From contig NC_008255.1 in NCBI RefSeq assembly GCF_000014145.1, forward strand, positions 2,434,001 to 2,498,000: a stretch of DNA of 64,000 nucleotides. Direction: 5' to 3'. The notes under the pieces are model-generated. The model was not told the origin of the DNA. It made no database searches and saw only the letters and a program-made list of their open reading frames with translations. Source of the DNA: Cytophaga hutchinsonii ATCC 33406 (GTDB taxonomy: Bacteria; Bacteroidota; Bacteroidia; Cytophagales; Cytophagaceae). Positions 52,267-60,450 of this stretch are shown here, piece after piece. Within the stretch, counting starts at the first letter, position 1, and each line of letters begins with the position of its first letter. A program made the translations under genes and the position numbers.

Positions 52267-53373
52267 TCAGTTTATGCATATTTTTTCCAGGCCCGACAGG
52301 TAATCCTTCTGGTAACCGGCGCCCAGCCCTGCTGTTTCGGGCACTTCAATGATACCTCTCTGCTGATAAACAATTCCTCCCCGTACCGGATCCGCTTCAA
52401 ACATAAGCGGTGTATCAAAATCATAATAACAGATTGTTTTACTCACCAATGCTACGTGCGCAGCGGCGGTAAATCCCAGTCTTGATTCCAGAAAACCACC
52501 CACCTGAACAGGCATATGCGCCTGCTCTGCAAGCCTTATTATATTTAAGGCATTGGTGATACCTGCCGATTTACTCAGCTTAAGATTAAACGAATCACAG
52601 GCCTGTATCTGTATGAGGCGTTCCGCATCGAACGAATTGCAGCAGGATTCGTCTGCCATAATCGGTATGCGGCATGCCTGCCGTATTTTTGGCAACGCTG
52701 TATACAAATTCCGCGAGACAGGTTCTTCACAATGCTGTATGTTATAGGGTTCCAGCAGTGTTAATGTTTCAATGGCTGTTTCTACAGACCATCCCTGATT
52801 GGCGTCAATACGCAACGTAATGGAATCACCTGCAGCCTCACGGATCATGCGGATGCGTTCCACATCCAGCTCTTTGCTTCCGCCTACTTTCACTTTGATT
52901 ATTTCAAATCCGTTTTTCTTAATCTGAACAGCGTCAGCAGCCATTTTATGCGGCTCGTCAATGCTTACTGTATAATCTGTTTGTATAATCTTATCTTTTT
53001 TGCCGCCTAAAAAAGCATATAAAGGCAGCCCGGCATGCTGAGCAGCAAGATCATACAAGGCAATATTAAACGCGCTTTTAATACAGCTGTTTCCATAGAT
53101 AATTGCATCCATTAACAGGCTGTTGCTCACAATATCAAGACAGGATGTACCAATCAATCCTTTCGCCAAATACTGACCGACGATAAAAGCGGTATCCATA
53201 CTTTCCCCGTGAATGGTCATAAACGGACTGCATTCTCCATATCCGATATGTCCGCTGGCAGTATGGATACGGACAATAACATTGTTCGCATGGGTCAGAA
53301 TACCCAATGAGATTTTGAACGGCTCTTTTAGTTTAACGGGAGATTTGTATAGTTCAACCTGTGTTATAATCAT
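52267..53373 (-). CDS. Dipeptide epimerase (L-Ala-D/L-Glu type, enolase superfamily)
   Basis: A 368-residue enolase-superfamily enzyme. The capping domain begins MIITQVELYKSPVKLKEPFK; catalytic Lys in IIKVKVGG (KxK); metal ligands in LRIDANQGW, CEEPVSR and IMADESCC; second catalytic Lys in FNLKLSKSAGI; and EVPETAGLGAG at the end. Such enzymes epimerise dipeptides from peptidoglycan for reuse. The ATG at 53373 is preferred over a GTG at 53382. Stop is TGA, followed in frame by another 93 open codons. Confidence 0.88.
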   Translation of the reverse strand: MIITQVELYKSPVKLKEPFKISLGILTHANNVIVRIHTASGHIGYGECSPFMTIHGESMDTAFIVGQYLAKGLIGTSCLDIVSNSLLMDAIIYGNSCIKSAFNIALYDLAAQHAGLPLYAFLGGKKDKIIQTDYTVSIDEPHKMAADAVQIKKNGFEIIKVKVGGSKELDVERIRMIREAAGDSITLRIDANQGWSVETAIETLTLLEPYNIQHCEEPVSRNLYTALPKIRQACRIPIMADESCCNSFDAERLIQIQACDSFNLKLSKSAGITNALNIIRLAEQAHMPVQVGGFLESRLGFTAAAHVALVSKTICYYDFDTPLMFEADPVRGGIVYQQRGIIEVPETAGLGAGYQKDYLSGLEKICIN

Positions 53374-53417
53374 ACGATACACCTATACGAAAAAAAGACT
53401 ATATGGTATAATAAAAA

Positions 53418-53558
53418 AGCAAGCTTGTGAATTCACTGTCGGCACACTCACAATTCTTTTTGGAAAAAATGTTATGTGACTTTTTACAGTACAGATAAAC
53501 GATTTTTTGTTAAATCCATGAGTATATATCGGCCATTGACAATGTATACAAGCTTGCT
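53418..53558. repeat. Pair of 11-bp terminal inverted repeats enclosing 141 bp
   Basis: AGCAAGCTTGT (53418-53428) is exactly inverted at 53548-53558; similarity continues weakly inward (CACTGTC against CATTGTC-like bases). No ORF lies inside. It could be a miniature non-coding element or a chance pair. Confidence 0.35.
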
Positions 53559-53601
53559 CTACAAAGATACAAATAAAATCTGCAACACATATAAAAAATA
53601 A

Positions 53602-53632
53602 AACGGGTTTCATTAAAATAATGAAACCCGTT
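53602..53632 (-). terminator. Terminator hairpin of the OmpA-family gene
   Basis: AACGGGTTTCATT and AATGAAACCCGTT form a perfect 13-bp stem with a 5-nt loop, 21 nt downstream of the OmpA gene stop codon. Confidence 0.85.
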
Positions 53633-53653
53633 AAAATTAAGCGTGTTATTTTT

Positions 53654-55186
53654 TTATTTCTGAAGAATCGTAAATTCCACACGGCGGTTCAACTGACGGT
53701 TTTCAGGTGTATCGTTATCAACCATCGGTTTAGTAATACCAAATCCTTTAGAAGTAATGCGGTCTGCAGTTATGCCTTTAGAAATGATATAATCCATTAC
53801 CGATTTAGCACGGTTTTGAGAAAGGATCATGTTTTTATCTGCATTCCCCTGATTGTCGGTATGGCCTTCAATCTCGATTTTCATTTTTGGATTTTCACGA
53901 AGCAATTTCACAACCTTATCCAATTCGTAATAGGATTCCGGTAACAGGTCGTATTTGCTTGTTTCAAAATAAATGTGATTTAATTTAATGCTTTGTCCAA
54001 CTTCTATCGGTACTAAATAATAATCACGTGTGATTTCGATGTATTCATTTTTAGACCCAACTGTAATGGTATCGTATTCGGGAACATAACCGGCTGCAAA
54101 TACATCGACAGAGTAGTTATGACCGAATGGTAAGATGATCTTGTATTGACCTGTTTCGTGATCTGTGTGACCTACACCTTCATCTGAATCATCCGGATAG
54201 ATCTTGTATTCAATCGTTGCATCCAGAATCTGCTCTTTTGTTTTCGCGTTGTAGATTTTACCATCATACAAAGCAACCGGCTTTGGCTTATGCTCTTCTT
54301 TCAATTTGAAACGAATGATATCTGCGCTTCCATAAGAATTCAAATCAGAAACCATATATGCATACTCACCTTTTGCATCCGTAACATAATACGCGTCTTT
54401 AGAAGACGTATTCACATGCTCACCCATATTAACCGGTGTACTCCAGTTTAACCAGGAAGTATCGGATAAACGTTCTGTTTTATAAACATCTGTTAAACCA
54501 AGGCCACCCGGACGGTCGCTTGAGAAATATAAGGTTTTGTTATCAGCCGCCAGGAATGGCGCAAACTCATTAAAATCGGAAGCGTTAACCGTAGTACCCA
54601 ATTTGACTGGTCTTGTGTATGTACCATCCTGTTTTTTTGTACTTACAAACAGATCATACAACGTGCATTTCTTTTTATCGCACATGGTAAAGATAATTGC
54701 GTTACCATCTGTAGATAAATACGCGCCATCATTTTCACCCAGGTTTACTTTTGCTAAATCCTGAATCACCAACATTTGTGGATCCGTCCAACCGTTTTTA
54801 GTTAAACGTGTTAGTGAAAAACCTTTGCCAAGATATTTTCCATTATCGTACGCGCCACGGATCAATAAGCTGTTACCATCGGCGTTTACAGACCATACGC
54901 AGTTTGCTGGCAATTGATTGATTTTGTCATCTGCACGTTTTGCCGGTGCCCAGTTACCCACACTGTCTTTTTCAGAGTGCCAGATATCCTGCTGATTTTT
55001 ATTGTCCGGATGTCCATCACGAACAAAAAACATAATTTTACCATCCGCAGATATACGAGGCGTAAGTTCTGTTGCTTTCGAATTTATATTTTCTCCTAAA
55101 TTCTGATGAACATACATTTCACTTGCGTCTTGTGCAAACAATAGTTTACTTGTAAAAAACAGACACAAAAAGATACTTTTTTTCAT
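53654..55186 (-). CDS. OmpA-family outer-membrane protein with PD40 repeats
   Basis: A 510-residue exported protein (MKKSIFLCLFFTSKLLFAQ). A PD40/WD40-like beta-propeller follows (repeats such as TPRISADGKIMFFVRDGHPD, GAYLSTDGNAIIFTM and FLAADNKTLYFSSDRPGG), then a carboxypeptidase-regulatory-like beta domain (KPVALYDGKIYNAKTKEQIL) and a C-terminal OmpA peptidoglycan-binding domain (IEIEGHTDNQGNADKNMILS, NRRVEFTIL). It anchors the outer membrane to peptidoglycan; similar proteins (SprE/PorE-like) occur in the T9SS context. A TACGTTTG -7 match lies at 55222-55215. Confidence 0.9.
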   Translation of the reverse strand: MKKSIFLCLFFTSKLLFAQDASEMYVHQNLGENINSKATELTPRISADGKIMFFVRDGHPDNKNQQDIWHSEKDSVGNWAPAKRADDKINQLPANCVWSVNADGNSLLIRGAYDNGKYLGKGFSLTRLTKNGWTDPQMLVIQDLAKVNLGENDGAYLSTDGNAIIFTMCDKKKCTLYDLFVSTKKQDGTYTRPVKLGTTVNASDFNEFAPFLAADNKTLYFSSDRPGGLGLTDVYKTERLSDTSWLNWSTPVNMGEHVNTSSKDAYYVTDAKGEYAYMVSDLNSYGSADIIRFKLKEEHKPKPVALYDGKIYNAKTKEQILDATIEYKIYPDDSDEGVGHTDHETGQYKIILPFGHNYSVDVFAAGYVPEYDTITVGSKNEYIEITRDYYLVPIEVGQSIKLNHIYFETSKYDLLPESYYELDKVVKLLRENPKMKIEIEGHTDNQGNADKNMILSQNRAKSVMDYIISKGITADRITSKGFGITKPMVDNDTPENRQLNRRVEFTILQK

Positions 55187-55214
55187 AAGGGGTTATATTT
55201 ATACTTTTTCGCTA

Positions 55215-55222
55215 CAAACGTA
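55215..55222 (-). promoter_or_regulatory. Candidate -7 element of the OmpA-family gene
   Basis: Minus-strand TACGTTTG matches TAnnTTTG 28 nt before the start codon; no TTG at the usual distance. Confidence 0.35.
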
Positions 55223-55337
55223 GCCAGACGATGTAAATTACTTGTTTGAGTATAATTAAACAAGTATATATCGGGTAATTGTTAGAATTGAGCGGGGAAT
55301 GCTTTTCAAAACACCTGGAGAGCGTTCAATTCTACTG

Positions 55338-56657
55338 TTAATGAGTATTTTGCAGTAATTGGAGTTCGTAAACAATTGTGTTGAATGCCGGTCTTTTATC
55401 AGGCTCTTCGTTCATGCATCCGGCAGAAAGCCTTTTGAGTGTTTCCAGACACCATTCGTCTTCTTTGGTACATACGCTGTATTGCAGCAAATCATCTGCT
55501 AAACAGCCGAAAGCACGTACATCCAGACGTTCCAGAAAAAAAGCTTCATCCCGGTTATTCTTATCATACAGCGTTGCTGCACCGAAATCACCAAACAGGC
55601 TATGGTATTTTTCATTGATCAGGGTATTATGCGCATATAAATCTCCGTGCATAATTCCGTTATCGTGCAGCTGTTTGGCAGCTTCTGCCACTCCTTTCAG
55701 TATAAGCAGCATCTGTTGAGCGGTAAAACGGGTACCGGCAGCAAAGGTATCCCGTGTACAGGTAACAAAGGAAGGCGGTCTGCCCAGGTTTTTATATTCC
55801 GCAGGAATCAGTTCCATTACCAACCCGTGCATACCTTCCGGATGCCCCCCGATCACGCCCAACACAGACACCAGGTGACTGTTACGACCGGCCTGCATAC
55901 AGGCAGTCATTTCATCTTCCGGCAGCCCGTCGCTGGTAACAGCACCCTTAAATACTTTTACGGCTACATCTTCTGGTGATTTACCTGTATTCAACCGGGC
56001 TTTATAAATAATACCGGAAGCCCCTGCGCCAAGCTGTTCCATAAGCGCTACGTTTTCCCAGGCAATAACAGGCAAAGCATTGAAAGAAGACCTGTTTACC
56101 TGAAACGGATTACTGGAATACGCCAGCCAGGCCAGGCGCGGCAGCTGTTTTACAACTTCAGGAAACGTATGCATATTATTTGCTGAGATACGCAGCAACT
56201 CAATATTTCTGCAGGCTGCAAGCTCATCGGGCAATCCTGAAAGTTGATTTCCCGCCAGCATGACTTTCTGAAGTTTTGTACAACGGCCGATACTTACCGG
56301 TAACGCTTCAATACAATTATCTGTTAAGATCAGCCAGCGCAGCGATACCGGAATAGCATCTTCTGCGATCACCTGTATGTTATTTGCCTTTATACCTAAC
56401 ATATCAAGCTGCTTCAGCTCTTTTAGTACTTCAGGAAAAATAGTAAAATCATTATCCGATAAAAATAAAATCCGGAGCCTGGTTAAGCAAGCCATTTCCT
56501 GCGGTAAGGAATGTAAGCGGTTACCTGACAGATCCAGTATTTCCAATGTATCGGCGAGCTGAAAAACTTCTGCCGGAACTTCTGTTAAATTTTCCGACAA
56601 TTTTAACGCCTGTATGCCTGTCAATGCTCCTGCCCGTAACTGTTCCAGCGTATGCAT
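55338..56657 (-). CDS. Leucine-rich-repeat protein fused to a protein kinase
   Basis: A 439-residue cytosolic protein. Residues 1-190 contain about seven leucine-rich repeats (LEILDLSGNRLHSLPQEMAC, LRILFLSDNDFTIFPEVLKE). Residues 205-435 form a Ser/Thr/Tyr-kinase-like domain: Gly loop LGAGASGIIYKA (209-220), ATP-binding K234 in VAVKVFKG, catalytic loop HGDLYAHN (D339, N344; HGD in place of HRD) and DFG at 357-359. The essential Lys, Asp and Asn remain, so activity is likely. LRR-kinase fusions are plant-like and uncommon in bacteria. Same direction as the arginyltransferase-like gene upstream. Confidence 0.9.
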   Translation of the reverse strand: MHTLEQLRAGALTGIQALKLSENLTEVPAEVFQLADTLEILDLSGNRLHSLPQEMACLTRLRILFLSDNDFTIFPEVLKELKQLDMLGIKANNIQVIAEDAIPVSLRWLILTDNCIEALPVSIGRCTKLQKVMLAGNQLSGLPDELAACRNIELLRISANNMHTFPEVVKQLPRLAWLAYSSNPFQVNRSSFNALPVIAWENVALMEQLGAGASGIIYKARLNTGKSPEDVAVKVFKGAVTSDGLPEDEMTACMQAGRNSHLVSVLGVIGGHPEGMHGLVMELIPAEYKNLGRPPSFVTCTRDTFAAGTRFTAQQMLLILKGVAEAAKQLHDNGIMHGDLYAHNTLINEKYHSLFGDFGAATLYDKNNRDEAFFLERLDVRAFGCLADDLLQYSVCTKEDEWCLETLKRLSAGCMNEEPDKRPAFNTIVYELQLLQNTH

Positions 56658-56683
56658 GTTTCTTAAATTAATAAATTATCTGA

Positions 56684-57745
56684 TTATCTGAATGTACTGC
56701 TTTCTTCTATAGAGCGCATGATTATAGTACTCATTTCCGTAGCTGTTAATGCAGAACAGATGTGTTTTTCCATTTTTAATAAATGGCTGGAATAAAATCC
56801 TTCTTCCTGAATGGATTCGTCGGCCTTCCAGATGCTTCTGCATTCAATAAGATGATAACACTGATTAACTACATCAAATACAACCATTGGATTTACAACA
56901 TCTTCCTGTTCGCTGAATAAATAGACAAACACAGGAAAGTCGAACAAATGTAACCCCCGAAGGCTTGGAATTATATTGGCTTCAAAAAAACTGTACTGAT
57001 AGATCTGCTGTTCAATACCATAATTCGCACATACGGATTGAAATTCTTTCAGTTTTTTCAGCATTACCTGGAACGGGTCTTCATTGGTAACAAACGCCTG
57101 AATAGACACCCAGGTATTTTTGCTCAGGCTCAGGTATTCCAGTGTTTCTGTACCGATCGATAACTTATAATCAAAAGCCGGATAATTGGGTACAAAATAA
57201 CCCGGATAAAAGTAGCTGTACTGCTGATCAATGCAATACTTAATCTTCTGCATGATGATATACTTTCCAAGGCTGTTCTTTTTATACGCATGATCATAAA
57301 AAGACGTGATACCAGCCGCGCAATCTTTTCCTGTATCAAAATATCCGACACCGATGAGTTTATTGCCATCGTGGATCAGCAATTCCAGTGTATTATAAAT
57401 ATCAACAGTGGAATCTCCGAACAATAACGTATGTAACGATTGGGAAGCGGTGAAATCCACACCTGTTTTATACTGTTCAAACAAGGCTTCTTTCTCAGGT
57501 GTAATGGATGCAGGCTGAATGGTTATTTTAAACCGGCTATTCCGTTTTGCCAGTTTATCCAGTGCATGAATGGATTTGATTGACTGCAGATGAATACGCA
57601 GCCACACAGCACTATAAATTTTCTGATCAAAATTTAAAAAATTTGTTGTGAAAATACGCTGGCCATTTCGAAACCACCCTTTAAAAAGATATTCATCCAA
57701 CTCCTCCCCGCTCAATGATTCCGGATAATGTACTTGTGCAAACAT
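56684..57745 (-). CDS. Arginyl-tRNA--protein transferase-like (ATE C-terminal domain) protein
   Basis: A 353-residue protein. The centre (LLIHDGNKLIGVGYFDTGKD, SFYDHAYKKNSLGKYIIMQK and YFYPGYFVPNYPAFDYK) matches the GNAT-like C-terminal domain of aminoacyl-tRNA-protein transferases, which add an amino acid to protein N-termini for degradation. The N-terminal Cys motif of true ATE/Bpt enzymes is not evident. Function therefore tentative. It lies 26 nt upstream of the LRR-kinase gene, probably in one operon. Confidence 0.7.
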   Translation of the reverse strand: MFAQVHYPESLSGEELDEYLFKGWFRNGQRIFTTNFLNFDQKIYSAVWLRIHLQSIKSIHALDKLAKRNSRFKITIQPASITPEKEALFEQYKTGVDFTASQSLHTLLFGDSTVDIYNTLELLIHDGNKLIGVGYFDTGKDCAAGITSFYDHAYKKNSLGKYIIMQKIKYCIDQQYSYFYPGYFVPNYPAFDYKLSIGTETLEYLSLSKNTWVSIQAFVTNEDPFQVMLKKLKEFQSVCANYGIEQQIYQYSFFEANIIPSLRGLHLFDFPVFVYLFSEQEDVVNPMVVFDVVNQCYHLIECRSIWKADESIQEEGFYSSHLLKMEKHICSALTATEMSTIIMRSIEESSTFR

Positions 57746-57774
57746 GTCTATAGCTAGTGGATAAATACGTTCGG

Positions 57775-58404
57775 TTAAAAACGGAAACAGGCACCGCCTG
57801 ATAAGTCAAACTGAATATTATTTGAATAGCTTCCTACTCCAACCGAAGGGCCGCCAAAACCAATGCCCACACCTAACCCAATACCGCTTAAGGGAGCCTG
57901 GATACGTGCCTGTAATTTTATTCCCAGATTTTCTTTTATAAAATACTTAATACCACCGGAAAGGCCCGCTGCTATTTGTGTCTGCGGAGAAACATTTGGT
58001 GCATGTATGCGCTGACTTAAAATACCGATCATGGTTGAAACGTAGGGAGAAAATTTCGGCATTTCAGTATTAAACGTGCGCACAATACCAAGCATAATGT
58101 ATGTCTGTGAATACGTAGTAGTGGTATCGCCTGTATTATTCCAGTTCGGGAAACGCGTCTGAGAAAATAACGTATTTATATTCAGTTCATACATGGCCAT
58201 TTCATTGCGGATGTAGCCTACAGACAGATTGTATACAGGCGCATTAATGATCTTGGCTGCAGATGCTTTACCGGCAAAGAGCCAGCCAGTCATCGCGGAG
58301 CCTTCAACTAAATACCTTTTAGGCGGCAGGTCAGTTTGAGCTGCACTTTTAAAAAAACATGTATATGTTAAAATCAATACAATGAAGATTTTACGAGCTT
58401 TCAT
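57775..58404 (-). CDS. Outer-membrane beta-barrel protein
   Basis: A 209-residue protein: signal peptide (MKARKIFIVLILTYTCFFKS, then AAQ), followed by beta strands ending in a terminal Phe (FDLSGGACFRF), as in small outer-membrane porin-like barrels. Gly-rich strand GIGLGVGIGFGGPSVGVGSY. Family unknown. It precedes the ATE-like gene by 29 nt in the same direction. ATG at 58404 chosen because it begins the signal peptide. Confidence 0.65.
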   Translation of the reverse strand: MKARKIFIVLILTYTCFFKSAAQTDLPPKRYLVEGSAMTGWLFAGKASAAKIINAPVYNLSVGYIRNEMAMYELNINTLFSQTRFPNWNNTGDTTTTYSQTYIMLGIVRTFNTEMPKFSPYVSTMIGILSQRIHAPNVSPQTQIAAGLSGGIKYFIKENLGIKLQARIQAPLSGIGLGVGIGFGGPSVGVGSYSNNIQFDLSGGACFRF

Positions 58405-58699
58405 CTGGTTGTATATTGAAAATTCTTCCTTGATACTAAAATTACAAAAATTACTGACAATGTATGCTTCTGCAAAAAAATGAATCACAAAAGCCGGCAT
58501 GCATTGCATCATCGTTTTTTTCATTCGGTCAAATACCTGCCTCTACAGCAAATAATTAGACATACTACTTTTTTTTTAGGTTCGATCACTGCTTCAATGT
58601 AATTGGTATTCCTTATCTTTACTCTGATACATCAGGCACTGTTTATCTTTTGCCGGATCTTATTAATGAACACAGAACGCGCTACTTTACTAAAACTAC
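58405..58699. other. Divergent promoter region
   Basis: 295 bases between the barrel gene and the Hsp70-like gene. No ORF of note; T-rich stretch near 58568-58577. A near -7 match (TATCTTTTG, one base too long) lies near 58645. Confidence 0.35.
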
Positions 58700-59965
58700 A
58701 TGGGTAATTTTCTATACGGAATAGATTTTGGAACATCCAATTCAGTACTGTCCATTTTTGATGAAGATAAAAATGAAATCATAGAAACCTTATCCGTTCC
58801 CTCTATTTTATATTTCCCGGATGCATATGACCCTGCATTGCCCTTGCAGTATTATGTAGGTGAAGATGCTATCCGTTACTATATTTCCGATGGTATGAAA
58901 GGGCGTTTTATGAAATCCATAAAACGTGTATTGCCCCGTACCAATTTTGTAGAAACACGTATTCATACAAAGTCTTTTAACGCAGCAGGTTTAATAACCC
59001 TGATCTTAAAGGAACTGAAAACAAAGGCAGACGCAATTATTGGAATGGATTGTAAAAAAGCGATCATTGGCAGACCGGTATATTTTGATGATGACAATAC
59101 CGTTAACGATGCTGTTGCGCAGAAACGTTTGCTGCAGGCGGCACAACAGGCAGGTTTAAGCGATATCCGTTTTCAGTATGAACCCATCGGTGCTGCTTTT
59201 GCATACGAACGGACAATATCAAAAAAAGAACATGTATTGGTAGCCGATCTGGGCGGCGGTACAACAGATTTTACATTTATTGAACTGGATCCGCATAAAA
59301 ATAACCGCAAAGACCGCCGAAGTGATATCATTGCCACAGGGGGTATTTATATCGGGGGCGACAGTTTCGATTCTGCTTTTATGTGGGATAAAGGAACGCC
59401 TTATTTCGGACGCGGTGTAACGTATGAATCCATGCCCGGCAAAATGGTGGATGTTCCGCCGAGTTTCTTCAGCAACATCTGTTCATGGGAAAAAATGAAT
59501 TTCTTTAATGGTGTAAAGGTTCAAAACGACCTGAGGCAATATTATAATTATTCAAAACAAAACGACAAACTGAAAAATCTGATTACGCTGACCGAAAACA
59601 ATTTAGGTTATTCCATTTTTCAATCCATCGAAAAAACAAAAGTAGATTTATCCATTCAATCTTCAAGTTCTTTCAGCTATCACAAAGCAGACATTCATAT
59701 TGATGAACCAATTGACCTGACAGCCTACAACAGGATCATACAACGTGATGTAACAAAAATAAATAACTACCTGGAATCTTTTCTGAGTAAACACGCTATC
59801 GTGCCGGAATCAATCGATAGTTTGTTTTTAACCGGAGGAACTTCTATGGTACAAGCCATTCAAGCACTTTTCAAAGAAAAATTCCCGCACATTGCTATTA
59901 CATCCGGCGATAATTTTATCAGTGTATCTAAAGGATTAGCGTACAGCGGATATTTATTTGATTAA
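58700..59965 (+). CDS. Short Hsp70-family protein (YegD-like)
   Basis: A 421-residue actin/Hsp70-fold ATPase. Phosphate-1 YGIDFGTSNSVLSIFDED, phosphate-2 VLVADLGGGTTDFTFIEL, and adenosine motif FLTGGTSMVQAIQALFKEKF. GRFMKSIKRVLP and IIGRPVYFDDDN are typical of the YegD group. The substrate-binding domain of DnaK is absent, so it is not a classical chaperone. Stands alone on the plus strand. Confidence 0.88.
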   Translation: MGNFLYGIDFGTSNSVLSIFDEDKNEIIETLSVPSILYFPDAYDPALPLQYYVGEDAIRYYISDGMKGRFMKSIKRVLPRTNFVETRIHTKSFNAAGLITLILKELKTKADAIIGMDCKKAIIGRPVYFDDDNTVNDAVAQKRLLQAAQQAGLSDIRFQYEPIGAAFAYERTISKKEHVLVADLGGGTTDFTFIELDPHKNNRKDRRSDIIATGGIYIGGDSFDSAFMWDKGTPYFGRGVTYESMPGKMVDVPPSFFSNICSWEKMNFFNGVKVQNDLRQYYNYSKQNDKLKNLITLTENNLGYSIFQSIEKTKVDLSIQSSSSFSYHKADIHIDEPIDLTAYNRIIQRDVTKINNYLESFLSKHAIVPESIDSLFLTGGTSMVQAIQALFKEKFPHIAITSGDNFISVSKGLAYSGYLFD

Positions 59966-60168
59966 AAAATTCCGTTCGTTAAAAGAAGTAATTAAGTCCT
60001 GCCAAAACATTGCGTGTGTACGGCTTCTCTTTACTGTTTTAACTTTTGGTATAAACAGAAGTCAAAAAATAGTTCAGCACAGGTGCTGTACATGTAAATA
60101 CATGTATCACATACATCACAACAGAAAAGCGTTTGCCATACACAATCACCCACCCTTTTTAACGCATA

Positions 60169-60447
60169 TCAGATTGTGCACGAATCTCCATCGGGGTTAT
60201 TATGTACCACACAAATCCGGTTTACGGGAGTAGCTTCCAATTGTTCTACCGGAATACCTGCGATAAGAAGTACCGTTCTGAAATCTTTCTGAAATTTTTT
60301 TTCATATTCCAGAATGAGTTTTTCAAAATCAACCGGGTTCATTTTAATTTTATACAGATCCGTAATACCCAGTTTTTCTACGTGTGCAACAATGGAAGCG
60401 TAATTCACTTCACCGATATACCTTGGCCCTGTTTTTATTGTATCCAT
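60169..60447 (-). CDS. Small conserved-looking protein (92 aa)
   Basis: A 92-residue soluble protein (IGEVNYASIVAHVEKLGITD, then KMNPVDFEKLILEYEKKFQK). A C-terminal segment has Cys-Val and CTI. No family recognised. It follows the SelO gene by 3 nt and is probably co-transcribed. Confidence 0.6.
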   Translation of the reverse strand: MDTIKTGPRYIGEVNYASIVAHVEKLGITDLYKIKMNPVDFEKLILEYEKKFQKDFRTVLLIAGIPVEQLEATPVNRICVVHNNPDGDSCTI

Positions 60448-60450
60448 ACC

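Noticed and set aside
60085-60115. TACATGTAAATACATGTA as a regulatory palindrome
   Set aside because: It lies between two convergent genes where no promoter is expected; more likely AT-rich chance or part of a weak terminator.
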